This document shows positions 17,683 to 25,829 of a stretch of DNA of 64,000 nucleotides, piece after piece (positions within the stretch are counted from its first letter, which is position 1; each line of letters opens with the position of its first letter). The position numbers and the translations under genes are program-made. The stretch comes from CAMDHY01 sp046156265 (GTDB lineage: Bacteria > Pseudomonadota > Alphaproteobacteria > Rhizobiales > Segnochrobactraceae). The stretch is taken from positions 1 to 64,000 of the forward strand of contig NZ_JAWDIR010000006.1 in assembly GCF_046156265.1 (NCBI RefSeq). The letters are read 5' to 3'. A model generated the notes under the pieces. It worked only from the letters and a program-made list of their open reading frames with translations, had not been told where the DNA came from and did not search any database.

Positions 17683-18777
17683 ATGATCCGAACCATCAGC
17701 GACATCCCGGTGCCGATCCTGGATGCGATCCGCCGCGGCGCGGTGCTGCCCGCCCATCCGCTGGCGCTCGACGCCTCCCGCAAGCTCGACCGCGTCCGCC
17801 AGCGCGCGCTCACCCGCTACTACATCGACGCCGGCGCCCACGGCGTCGCCGTCGGCGTCCACACCACCCAGTTCGCCATCCGCAAGGCCGGGCTTTACGA
17901 GCCGGTGCTTGCGCTCGCCGCCGAGACGGCGACCGACTGGAGCGGCGGCAAGGCCGTCCTCGTCGCCGGCGTGACGGGGCGGACGGCGCAGGCGATCGGC
18001 GAGGCGGAGATGGCCCGCGGGCTCGGCTACCACGCGGCACTCGTCAACGTCGCCGCCTTCCGCGGCGCCGGCGAGGACGAGATCCTCGCGCACTGCCGCG
18101 CCATCGCCGGCGTCATGCCGATCATCGGCTTCGCGCTGCTCCCCGCCGTCGGCGGCATCCACCTCTCCTACGACTTCTGGCGCGGCTTCGCGGCGATCGA
18201 CAATGCGGTGGCCATCAAGATGGCGCCCTTCGACCGCTACCGGACGATCGACGTGGTCCGTGCCGTCGCCGATGCCGGCGCGGAGGATCGCGTCACCCTC
18301 TACACCGGCAATGACGACCACATCGTCCTCGACCTTCTCCAGCCGTTCGTCGTGCGCGACGGCCAGGGCGGCGAGCGGCGGGTGCGCATCCGCGGCGGCC
18401 TGCTCGGCCACTGGAGCGTCTGGACGAAGTCGGCGGTGGCGATGCTGGGTCGCATCCACGCGCTCGCCGACGACGCCGACGTGCCGGCGGACCTTTTGGC
18501 GCTCGACTCCATCGTCACCGATTGCAACGGCGCGATCTACGACGCCCACCACGACCTCAGGGGCTGCATCCCCGGCTGCCTCGAGGTGCTGCGCCGGCAG
18601 GGCCTCGTCGCCGGCACCTGGTGCCTCGACCCGGCCGAGACGATGAGCCCGGGGCAGGAGGCGGCGATCGACCGCGTCTACGCCCAGTATCCCGAGATGA
18701 ACGACGACGCCTTCGTCGCGGAGCACCGCGACCGCTGGCTGTCCGACCGCGGCGCCGCCCTGCCGCGCGTCGCCTGA
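17683..18777 (+). CDS. Dihydrodipicolinate synthase (DHDPS/NAL) superfamily protein
   Basis: A 364-residue TIM-barrel aldolase or lyase-like protein. A lysine in VAIKMAPFDRYRT is at the expected Schiff-base position, and GVTGRTAQAIGEAEMA resembles the family's barrel helix region. At 364 residues it is longer than the usual 290-300 of DHDPS proteins, with extra sequence at the C-terminus. GGGAGG lies eight bases before the ATG. It shares an operon with an SDR/epimerase and an enolase-superfamily protein, a trio often seen in sugar-acid-like catabolism. The substrate is not known. Confidence 0.82.
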   Translation: MIRTISDIPVPILDAIRRGAVLPAHPLALDASRKLDRVRQRALTRYYIDAGAHGVAVGVHTTQFAIRKAGLYEPVLALAAETATDWSGGKAVLVAGVTGRTAQAIGEAEMARGLGYHAALVNVAAFRGAGEDEILAHCRAIAGVMPIIGFALLPAVGGIHLSYDFWRGFAAIDNAVAIKMAPFDRYRTIDVVRAVADAGAEDRVTLYTGNDDHIVLDLLQPFVVRDGQGGERRVRIRGGLLGHWSVWTKSAVAMLGRIHALADDADVPADLLALDSIVTDCNGAIYDAHHDLRGCIPGCLEVLRRQGLVAGTWCLDPAETMSPGQEAAIDRVYAQYPEMNDDAFVAEHRDRWLSDRGAALPRVA

Positions 18778-18816
18778 TCCATCCGTTTCGACCAACAAGA
18801 CGCCCGGGAGGACCCC

Positions 18817-19881
18817 ATGCTCGACCGATCCGCGACCCCGGTCACCCTCGACCCCTCGATGTTCCCGACCCACTTCGAGGACGTCGCCCACCTCGAGGAC
18901 TTCATGTCGACGCCGACGGCGGCGCTGGTCGCGGACCTCGCCCGCATCGACGGCGACGTCATCATCCTCGGCGTCGCCGGCAAGGTCGGCATCTGCCTCG
19001 CCCGGATGATCAAGCGCGCCGCTCCCGACAAGCGCGTCGTCGGCGTCGCCCGCTTCTCCGAGGCCGGCCTCGCCGAGAACCTCGAGCGCGCCGGCGTCGA
19101 GACGATGCGCTGCGATCTTCTGGACGAGAAGGCCGTCGGCGAGCTGCCGAAGCTGAAGAACGTCATCTACATGGCCGGCCTGAAGTTCGACTACAAAGGC
19201 CGCGAGGACCTGCTCTGGGCGATGAACGTGCTGGCGCCTGCGATCGTCGCCAAGCACTTCGCCGGCTCGCGTATCGTCGCGTTCTCGACCATCCACGTCT
19301 ATCCGTGGGCGAACCCGCTGCACGGCGGCGTCACCGAGGCCTCGCCGCCGTTCGCGCGGCCCGGCGAGTACGCCAACTCCGTCGTCGGCCGCGAGCGCGT
19401 CTTCCAGCACTACTCGCGCCTGACCGACACCCCCGGCCGCATCGCCCGCCTCGTCTACGCGATCGACATGCGCTACGGCGTCTTCCAGGAGATCGCCGGC
19501 TGGGTGCTGAACCGCAAGCCGGTGCCGCTCGCGACTGGCCACGTCAACGTCATCTGGCAGGGCGACGCCGCCGCCCAGATCGCCCGCCTGCTTCTCCACT
19601 GCGAGGTGCCGTCGTCGCCGATCAACATCGGCGGGCCGGAGTGCGTCAGCGTCCGCCGCATCGCCACCGCCTTCGGCGAGCACTTCGGCATCGAGCCGAA
19701 TTTCGTCGGCGAGGAGCAAGCCGACTGCCTCTACGTCAACTGCGACGCGGCCGCCGACCTCCTCGGCAACCCGGTGGTGCCGATCAACACCATGGTCCGC
19801 TGGGTCGCGGAATGGGTGAAGAGCGGCAAGGACGCCTACGGCAAGCCGAGCAAGTTCGAGGTCCGCTCCGGCGTCTTCTGA
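18817..19881 (+). CDS. NAD-dependent epimerase/dehydratase family protein (extended SDR fold)
   Basis: A 354-residue protein with a Rossmann motif GVAGKVG (about residues 51-57). AFSTIHVYPW corresponds to the Ser/Thr-containing active-site strand. In the place where extended SDRs have Y-x-x-S-K, this protein has YANSV with Tyr at 185 and Val at 189, so the catalytic lysine appears to be missing. It may use another residue or not act as a classical redox SDR. It lies 39 bases after the DHDPS-like gene in the same operon. GGGAGG precedes the ATG. Confidence 0.85.
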   Translation: MLDRSATPVTLDPSMFPTHFEDVAHLEDFMSTPTAALVADLARIDGDVIILGVAGKVGICLARMIKRAAPDKRVVGVARFSEAGLAENLERAGVETMRCDLLDEKAVGELPKLKNVIYMAGLKFDYKGREDLLWAMNVLAPAIVAKHFAGSRIVAFSTIHVYPWANPLHGGVTEASPPFARPGEYANSVVGRERVFQHYSRLTDTPGRIARLVYAIDMRYGVFQEIAGWVLNRKPVPLATGHVNVIWQGDAAAQIARLLLHCEVPSSPINIGGPECVSVRRIATAFGEHFGIEPNFVGEEQADCLYVNCDAAADLLGNPVVPINTMVRWVAEWVKSGKDAYGKPSKFEVRSGVF

Positions 19882-19913
19882 GCCGGGGCAGGGGGCTCGT
19901 TCGGCCGTCCCCC
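19880..19913 (+). other. G-run/C-run hairpin after the epimerase gene
   Basis: GGGGG (19891-19895) can pair with CCCCC (19909-19913), and GAGCC (19880-19884) alternatively pairs with GGCTC (19894-19898). There is no T-run. It could attenuate transcription into the transporter genes. The core GGGGCAGGGGGC recurs elsewhere in the window. Confidence 0.25.
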
Positions 19914-19972
19914 GCTCGCTGCTCTTCCCACCCACGCGAAACCGCACGACCGACGCGGAGGCCCTGCCGCCC

Positions 19973-20806
19973 ATGTCGCCCACCACCCTCGACGCCGGCA
20001 ACACTGCCGGCACAGCCCCGGAGCGGCGCGGTGTCGACGCGGCCGCCGTCGGCGCGTGGTTCGTCCGCGCGCTGCCGGCGGTGCTCTCGCACCTGGCGCT
20101 GCTCGCTCTCTGGCAGGTCGCGAGCATGCGCCTGCCGGCCTACATCCTGCCCTCGCCGATGGCGGTGCTCGAGACGCTCTGGCAGCCGAGCTACAACTGG
20201 GGCCTCCACATCGGCACGACTTCGGCCGAGGTGTTCGGCGGCTATGTCCTGGCCGTCGCCGTCGGCATCGCGCTGGCGCTGGCCTTCTCCTGGTTCCGGC
20301 CGCTGCGCAACCTGCTGATGCCGCTGCTCGTCACCCTCAACATGATCCCGAAGGTGGCGATGGCGCCGCTGTTCGTCGTCTGGCTGAGCTACGGCATCGT
20401 GCCGAACATGGTGATCGCCTTCACCATCTGCTTCTTCCCGATCGTGCTGACCACCGTCCGTGGCCTGAAGGAAGTCGAGCCCGATCTCCTCGACCTCGTC
20501 CGCTCCCTGCACGGCACGCGCTGGCAGGTGTTCGTCAAGATCCAGCTGCCGAGCGCGCTTCCTTACGTCTTCTCCGGCATGAAGGTCGCCGCCATCCTGG
20601 CGGTGGCCGGTGCGGTCGTCGGCGAGTTCATCGGCTCGGAGAAGGGCCTCGGCTACCTGCTCTTGAGCGTCCAGGCGAGCCTCGACACCGCCGCGATGTT
20701 CATGTCGCTGATCCTCATCACGCTGATCGGCATGGCGCTCTACGGCGCGGTGCTGGCGCTCGAAGCCGTCTGCGTCGTCGGCGACGCCCGGGCGGAGGAC
20801 GCGTGA
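19973..20806 (+). CDS. ABC transporter permease, NitT/TauT (SsuC) type
   Basis: A 277-residue inner-membrane permease of the nitrate/sulfonate/taurine class. The cytoplasmic EAA-like loop reads LHGTRWQVFVKIQLPSALP near residue 180, and several hydrophobic helices surround it. The start is preceded by an Ala/Pro-rich cytoplasmic stretch. Its stop overlaps the ATPase start by one base (TGATG). Its binding protein appears to be the gene at 23134, two genes downstream. Confidence 0.92.
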   Translation: MSPTTLDAGNTAGTAPERRGVDAAAVGAWFVRALPAVLSHLALLALWQVASMRLPAYILPSPMAVLETLWQPSYNWGLHIGTTSAEVFGGYVLAVAVGIALALAFSWFRPLRNLLMPLLVTLNMIPKVAMAPLFVVWLSYGIVPNMVIAFTICFFPIVLTTVRGLKEVEPDLLDLVRSLHGTRWQVFVKIQLPSALPYVFSGMKVAAILAVAGAVVGEFIGSEKGLGYLLLSVQASLDTAAMFMSLILITLIGMALYGAVLALEAVCVVGDARAEDA

Positions 20807-21570
20807 TGGGCGAGCCCTTCATCCACCTCGACGGCGTCCGCAAGGTCTACGAGACGCGCGCCGGCGACTTCCTCGCCGTCTCCGACGTGACGATGGACAT
20901 TCAGCCCGGCGAACTCGTCTCGCTGGTCGGGCCGTCCGGCTGTGGCAAGACCACGCTCCTCAAGATCCTCGCCGGCCTGCACTCCTACGACGCCGGCACG
21001 GTCAGGATCGGCAACGCCGCCTTTCCCTTCGACCCGAAGCGCGACGTCGGCATGGTCTTTCAGCAGGCGCTGCTCCTGAAGTGGCGGCGCATCCTCGACA
21101 ACGTGCTGTTGCCGGCGGAAATCCTCGGCCTGCCGATGAAGCCGGCCCGCGACCGGGCGCGCGATCTCCTGGCGATGGTGGGCCTCGCCGGCTTCGAGCA
21201 GAAGTACCCCTACGAGCTCTCCGGCGGCATGCAGCAGCGCGCCGCCATCGCCCGCGCCCTCGTCCACGACCCGAAGCTCGTCCTGATGGACGAGCCGTTC
21301 GGGGCGCTCGACGCGCTCACCCGCGAGAAGATGAACCTCGAGCTGCTGCGCATCTGGAAGGAGAGCGGCAAGACCATCATCTTCGTTACCCACGGCATCC
21401 AGGAGGCGGTGTTCGTCGGCTCCCGCGTCGCCGTGCTGACGGCTGGCCCGGCGCGCATGGCCGACCGCTTCGAGGTCGAGCTGCCCTATCCGCGCACCCT
21501 CGACATGAAGACCCACGACGTCTTCGGGGCCTACACGCGGCGCATCTACGCGCTGCTCGGCATGCACTGA
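20806..21570 (+). CDS. ABC transporter ATP-binding protein, NitT/TauT (SsuB) type
   Basis: A 254-residue single-domain ATPase. Walker A GPSGCGKTT is near residue 44, the Q-loop is VFQQALLLKW, the signature is LSGGMQQRAAIARAL, and Walker B plus D-loop reads LMDEPFGALD. The H-loop His is in FVTHGIQEA. I chose the ATG overlapping the permease stop; a longer frame upstream is only the permease read out of frame. It pairs with the permease at 19973 and the binding protein at 23134. Confidence 0.94.
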   Translation: MGEPFIHLDGVRKVYETRAGDFLAVSDVTMDIQPGELVSLVGPSGCGKTTLLKILAGLHSYDAGTVRIGNAAFPFDPKRDVGMVFQQALLLKWRRILDNVLLPAEILGLPMKPARDRARDLLAMVGLAGFEQKYPYELSGGMQQRAAIARALVHDPKLVLMDEPFGALDALTREKMNLELLRIWKESGKTIIFVTHGIQEAVFVGSRVAVLTAGPARMADRFEVELPYPRTLDMKTHDVFGAYTRRIYALLGMH

Positions 21571-21573
21571 GCG

Positions 21574-23079
21574 GTGCCGGTGACCGCGCTCCTCATCACC
21601 GTGCGGGAGGCCGAGGCGTTCGAGCGCCCGGTGCGCTTCCGCCTGCCGTTCCACTACGGCAGCGTGGTGCTGGAGGCGGCGCCGGAGATCGTGCTGCGCG
21701 TCGTTGTCGAGACGGCCGACGGACGCCGCGCCGAGGGGTTTTCGGCCGAGCTCGCGGCGCCGAAGTGGTTCGACAAGGACCTAGCGCTCAGCCACGCCGA
21801 CAATTTCGACCAACTGCGCGACGCCACCGACGCCGCCGCCCGCTCGGCGTCCGAGGTGGGCGAGGCGATGACGCCCGCGCGGCTCTCCGTGGCGGTGGCG
21901 ATCGACCACGTCCGCCACCGCCGCCGCCCGGCCGGAAACGGCCTCGTCGATGCCTTCGGCGTCTCCCTCGTCGACCGCGCCGTCGTCGACGCGCTCTGTC
22001 GGCTCGAGGGCCGGTCGCTGACGGAGATGTTCCACGCCAACGCCGTCGGGCTGGACTTCGCCCTGTTCGCCCCCGATCTCGCCGCCGTCGACGCCGGCCG
22101 CTGGCTCGCCGCGCGCGAGCCGCTGGACCGCGCCGCCATCCGACACACCGTCGGCTTCGACGACCCGCTGCGGTCCGCCGACGTTCGCCCCGGCGGGCGG
22201 CCGGACGACGGCTGGCCGGTGGCGCTGTCGGAGGTGATCGCCGCGGACGGCGTCCGCCGCTACAAGATCAAGCTCAGCGGCACTGTCGCCGCCGACATCG
22301 CGCGCCTGACGGCGGTGGCGGACCTGCTCGACAGGGCGCTGCCGGCCTACGGCGCGACCCTCGATGCCAACGAACAGTTCGCCGACGCCGGCGCGCTCGC
22401 CGAATTCTACGCCGCCGTCGCCGCGGAGCCGCGGCTGCGGCGGCTGTGGGCGTCCGTCGACTATGTCGAGCAGCCGCTGCCGCGCCACCGCGCGCTTGCC
22501 GGTGACGTCGCGGCGCTGTCTGCGTCAAAGCCGATCATCATCGACGAGTCCGACGACGGCTACGGCGCCGCGCTCGAGGCGCGTCGGTGCGGCTACCGAG
22601 GCGTTTCCGTGAAGACCTGCAAGGGCTTCTACAAGTCCCTCGTCAACGCGGCCCGGGCCGAGGCGTGGAACGCCGAAGCTCGCGGGGCAGGGGGAAACGG
22701 GGCAGGGGGCTTCCTGCTCTCTGCCGAGGACCTCAGCGCCCAGGCGGGCCATGCGCTCCACCAGAACCTGGCGCTGTGGTCGTTCCTCGGGCTCGAAGAC
22801 AGCGAGCGCAACGGCCACCACTACGGTCCGGGCCTATCGCGGCTGCCGGCGGCGGAGCGCGACGCCTTCGCAACCGTCCACGGCGATCTCTACGCCGGCG
22901 GCCGTTTGCACATCACCGGCGGCTCCGTCGCGCTCGGCACCGTCAGCGCCGCCGCCGGCTTCGGCACCGCCGTTCCTGTGATCGTTCCTGACAGTCCCGC
23001 CATGGCGGGAACCGCCAATGACGGAGCGGGCACTGGCGCTGAACTGACCGGCGGCGGCGGCAACACGCAACACCCATGA
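21574..23079 (+). CDS. Enolase superfamily (mandelate racemase/muconate lactonizing-like) enzyme
   Basis: A 501-residue enzyme with candidate superfamily acid/base residues: KIK at 231-233, metal ligands D264 (LDANEQF), E299 (VEQPL) and D324 (IIDES), and K347 (VSVKTCKG). These fit a dehydratase, racemase or cycloisomerase acting on a carboxylate via an enolate. It is longer than the common 370-430 residues, with a low-complexity Gly/Asn insert (about residues 371-380, from a 15-base DNA repeat) and an Ala/Gly-rich tail. It starts at GTG three bases after the ATPase stop and sits inside the transporter operon. Confidence 0.85.
   Translation: MPVTALLITVREAEAFERPVRFRLPFHYGSVVLEAAPEIVLRVVVETADGRRAEGFSAELAAPKWFDKDLALSHADNFDQLRDATDAAARSASEVGEAMTPARLSVAVAIDHVRHRRRPAGNGLVDAFGVSLVDRAVVDALCRLEGRSLTEMFHANAVGLDFALFAPDLAAVDAGRWLAAREPLDRAAIRHTVGFDDPLRSADVRPGGRPDDGWPVALSEVIAADGVRRYKIKLSGTVAADIARLTAVADLLDRALPAYGATLDANEQFADAGALAEFYAAVAAEPRLRRLWASVDYVEQPLPRHRALAGDVAALSASKPIIIDESDDGYGAALEARRCGYRGVSVKTCKGFYKSLVNAARAEAWNAEARGAGGNGAGGFLLSAEDLSAQAGHALHQNLALWSFLGLEDSERNGHHYGPGLSRLPAAERDAFATVHGDLYAGGRLHITGGSVALGTVSAAAGFGTAVPVIVPDSPAMAGTANDGAGTGAELTGGGGNTQHP
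22683..22709 (+). repeat. 15-bp period direct repeat inside the enolase-like gene
   Basis: CGGGGCAGGGGG occurs twice, at 22683-22694 and 22698-22709, separated by aaa. The period of five codons keeps the frame and encodes a Gly-rich Arg-Gly-Ala-Gly-Gly unit. A slipped-strand origin is likely. Related copies are at 19884 and 57328. Confidence 0.6.
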
Positions 23080-23083
23080 CCAT

Positions 23084-23104
23084 GATCACGGATCACAGAT
23101 CACG
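23084..23104. repeat. Three tandem heptamers GATCAC(G/A)
   Basis: Three back-to-back 7-base units, GATCACG, GATCACA and GATCACG, fill the 54-base gap between the enolase-like and binding-protein genes. The function is unknown; a regulator site or a slipped-strand repeat are both possible. Confidence 0.6.
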
Positions 23105-23133
23105 GTTCCAATAAACGAAGTAGGGAGGATGAG

Positions 23134-24153
23134 ATGATGAAGCCGACATCGAAGGCCAAGACCGGGACGCTCGCCGCCGGCCTCGCGACGGCCCTCTTCA
23201 CCGCCGCGACCGTTCTGCCGACCGGCGGTGCGAGCGCGGCCGAGAAGGTCAACTTCGTGCTGAACTGGGTCGCCCAGGGCGACCACAGCCCCTACTACTA
23301 CGCGAAGTCGCTCGGCTGGTACGAGCAGGCCGGCATCGACCTCGAGATCGAGAGCGGCCGCGGCACCGCCGTCGCGATCCAGAAGGTGGCCGTCGGCCAG
23401 AACCAGGTCGGCATCGCCGACTTCACCAACGTGCTGCAGGCGCGCGCCAAGGACGTCGACGTCACCGGCATCATGGCGATCTACTCCAACACGGCCTTCG
23501 GCCTCTACTGGAAGAAGAGCGCCGGCATCGGCTCGCCGGCCGACCTCGCCGGCAAGAAGATCGGCAGTCCGCCCGGCGACGCCGTCCGCCAGATCTGGCC
23601 GGCGATCGCCGACGCCATCGGCGTGCCGGCCGATAGCGTCACCTGGGTCAACATCGCCCCGGAGGCGAAGGTCGCTTCGCTGCAGTCGGGCGTCATCGAC
23701 TTCACCCAGCACATGTATTCCGTCCACGACGTCTACGAGACCACCTTCGGCGAAGACCTCGGCTTCGTCCTCCTGAAGGACACGAAGTTCAACCCCTACG
23801 GCCTCTCGATCATCGCCAACCCGGCGTTCCTGAAGGACAAGCCGGAGGTGGCGAAGGCCTTCGTGCAGGTGTCGCAGAAGGCGTTCCTCGCCTGCTTCAA
23901 GGAGCCCGAGCCGTGCACCCGCGCGCTCGCCGAGGCGACCAGCCAGAAGCCGGAGGACGTCCTGAAGAACTGGCGCCGCGTCGAGACGCTGATGGAATCC
24001 GAGACCAACCGCACGGTGGCCCTCGGCGCCTTCGACGCGAAGCACGTCGAGGCCGACGCCACGACGATCGGCTCGATTTTCGGCATCGAGATCCCGACGG
24101 TCGACGCGTCGTTCACCAACGACCTGCTCGACCCGGCCATCCGCCTGCCCTGA
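23134..24153 (+). CDS. ABC transporter substrate-binding protein, NMT1/SsuA type
   Basis: A 339-residue periplasmic protein. A signal peptide ends near residue 37 (GASA-AEK). VNFVLNWVAQGDHSPYYYA is the hallmark start of NMT1/THI5-like binding proteins, which bind pyrimidine precursors, nitrate, sulfonates or similar. AGGGAGGATGAG precedes the ATG. It supplies the missing binding component for the permease and ATPase at 19973-21570 and is the last gene before a convergent terminator. The ligand is presumably the substrate of the enolase/aldolase/CoA-transferase pathway upstream. Confidence 0.92.
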   Translation: MMKPTSKAKTGTLAAGLATALFTAATVLPTGGASAAEKVNFVLNWVAQGDHSPYYYAKSLGWYEQAGIDLEIESGRGTAVAIQKVAVGQNQVGIADFTNVLQARAKDVDVTGIMAIYSNTAFGLYWKKSAGIGSPADLAGKKIGSPPGDAVRQIWPAIADAIGVPADSVTWVNIAPEAKVASLQSGVIDFTQHMYSVHDVYETTFGEDLGFVLLKDTKFNPYGLSIIANPAFLKDKPEVAKAFVQVSQKAFLACFKEPEPCTRALAEATSQKPEDVLKNWRRVETLMESETNRTVALGAFDAKHVEADATTIGSIFGIEIPTVDASFTNDLLDPAIRLP

Positions 24154-24212
24154 GGGCTGCAGGACTGCCCTCCGGGTCTCCCCGGGGGAGCAGCCTGGCG
24201 GCGAGATGATGA

Positions 24213-24238
24213 GCCCCGCCGCCCTGCGGCGGCGGGGC
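24213..24238. terminator. Strong GC hairpin between convergent operons
   Basis: GCCCCGCCGCC and its exact complement form an 11-bp stem around a 4-base loop. It lies between the end of the binding-protein gene (24153) and the end of the Bug-type gene (24249), so it may stop transcription from both sides. There is no T-run, as is common in GC-rich genomes. Confidence 0.6.
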
Positions 24239-24248
24239 GGCAGTCTGA

Positions 24249-25274
24249 CTACTCGAGGCGCTTGCGCGCGGTCTCGAGCGCCGGGACGACGACGTCGGAG
24301 GCCTTGTAGATCGCATCGATCTTGGCTTCCACGTCGGCGCCGTTCTCGTACATGATCGGCAGACGGACCTTTTCGGCCTGGGCGATGAGTTCGGGATCGG
24401 TGTGAACCGCGTCCATCACCTTGCGCAGCGCCGCCGTCGTCGCCTCGTCCATGCCCGGAGGGGCGAGGAAGCCGCGATCGAGACTGAGCACCGCGATCAT
24501 CGCGTTGAGCGCGGCGTTGTCGCTGCCGGCGATCTCGGTGACGGCCGGAACATCCGGGTAGGCGGGCAACCGCTCGCTCGTCATGGACATCAGCGGGACG
24601 AAGTCGCCCGCCTCGATGATCGCGGCGGCCGTGGACGGGGCGAGCAGGACGCCGTCGGTATCGCCGTTGAAGACGGAGAGGTTCGAGTCCGAGGCCCCCT
24701 CGTAGCCGGTCACCAGCGCCAGCTTCAGGCCGATGGCATCGGCGAAGGTGTTGATGATGTAGAAGTCCTCGTCCGTCCCCTGCACCGGATAGATGAACGG
24801 GCGGTCGAGCGTCTTCAATTCTTCTGCGCTCTTGATCGTCGAGTTCTTGCCGACGAGAAAGAGGCGGGGCTGCGAGGACGAGCGGCCGAGATAGGTGATC
24901 TCGTCGATCTTGTACTGGACGCCTTCGTTGCCGGAGAGATCCGCGAGGATCACCGACGGCATCGCCGTGAACGACATGGTCAGGCCGTCGGGGGCGCTCG
25001 ACCACATGGCGTTGTTGCCGATGACGCTCGCGGCGCCGACCATGTTCTCGACCTGGATGCCCTCGGCGCCGGAGTGCTTGACGATGTAGGGCGCGATCAT
25101 GCGCGCGTAGCTGTCGAGCCCGCGGCCGGCCGAGTGCGGCACGATCAGCCGGAACGTCTTGCCGGCGAAGGGCTTGTCGGCATCCTGAGCGAACGCGGGC
25201 GGCAAGGCGAACGTCGAGGCGGCGACGGCAACTCCGGCCGCCAGCAGGACAAGGCGTCTCGTGAGATTTTTCAT
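24249..25274 (-). CDS. tctC: Bug/TctC family periplasmic binding protein
   Basis: A 341-residue extracytoplasmic solute receptor of the tripartite tricarboxylate transporter family. The signal peptide ends at PPAFA near residue 29. FRLIVPHSAGRGLDSYAR resembles the ligand-binding P-loop-like start of Bug proteins, and VENMVGAASVIGNNAMW the second conserved region. GGGAGG lies just before the ATG. It follows the TctB gene by 13 bases. The ligand is probably a carboxylate, otherwise unspecified. It reads toward the convergent hairpin at 24213. Confidence 0.88.
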   Translation of the reverse strand: MKNLTRRLVLLAAGVAVAASTFALPPAFAQDADKPFAGKTFRLIVPHSAGRGLDSYARMIAPYIVKHSGAEGIQVENMVGAASVIGNNAMWSSAPDGLTMSFTAMPSVILADLSGNEGVQYKIDEITYLGRSSSQPRLFLVGKNSTIKSAEELKTLDRPFIYPVQGTDEDFYIINTFADAIGLKLALVTGYEGASDSNLSVFNGDTDGVLLAPSTAAAIIEAGDFVPLMSMTSERLPAYPDVPAVTEIAGSDNAALNAMIAVLSLDRGFLAPPGMDEATTAALRKVMDAVHTDPELIAQAEKVRLPIMYENGADVEAKIDAIYKASDVVVPALETARKRLE

Positions 25275-25287
25275 TTTTTCCTCCCTT

Positions 25288-25827
25288 TCAAGAAAGCAGC
25301 GTCAACAGGATGCCCTGGTTCATCCTCACGCCGAGGGCCGCCACGAAGAGCCCGTAGACGACGACCTCGGTGGCGACAGCGGCCAGCAGCGAGCGGACGA
25401 GCCCGAATTTGCTGATGAACAACAGGAAGCCGAAGGTGAACAGGAACACCGCCGGCAACATGCCGACCAGGAAGATCAGCGCCGGAAAGCCGGCGATGAT
25501 CGCCAGCCCGCTGGCGAGCGAGCCGCCCTGGTAGGTGACGATCTGCCGGCCGTCGTGGGCGGCGAGCGCCTGCTCCTCCGCCTCGGCGGTCTCGGCTGCC
25601 CGCCGCACGTCGCGCCCCATCAGTTCGCGCTGGTCGATGTCGAGGGAGGCCCCCCGGATCTGCAGCCCGATGTGCACCAGGAGGAACATCGCCGAGCCGA
25701 TGGTGACGATGACCGGCACCATGCGGGCCCGTGCCGTGTACTCGCTGGCGATGAAGGCCGCCGTGACGAAGACGGCGAGGACCACGAGGTCCATCACCGT
25801 GATCCCCTGGGGAAGGCGCCATCGCAT
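25288..25827 (-). CDS. tctB: Tripartite tricarboxylate transporter small membrane subunit TctB
   Basis: A 179-residue membrane protein with an N-terminal helix pair (LVVLAVFVTAAFIAS and VTIGSAMFLLVHIGLQI), a charged linker around residues 65-95, and two more hydrophobic segments. This is the usual four-helix TctB outline. I placed the start at 25827, two bases after the TctA stop; longer frames run through tctA out of frame. It works with TctA and a Bug protein to import carboxylates using an ion gradient. Confidence 0.88.
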   Translation of the reverse strand: MRWRLPQGITVMDLVVLAVFVTAAFIASEYTARARMVPVIVTIGSAMFLLVHIGLQIRGASLDIDQRELMGRDVRRAAETAEAEEQALAAHDGRQIVTYQGGSLASGLAIIAGFPALIFLVGMLPAVFLFTFGFLLFISKFGLVRSLLAAVATEVVVYGLFVAALGVRMNQGILLTLLS

Positions 25828-25829
25828 GG

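Noticed and set aside
15553..20127. An open frame of about 1520 codons on the minus strand
   Set aside because: It is antisense to five well-supported genes, is rich in Arg, Ala, Asp, His and Val with no recognisable domain, and reflects the scarcity of stop codons in GC-rich DNA.
23084..23104. CRISPR-like repeat
   Set aside because: Only three 7-base units without spacers; no cas genes in the window.
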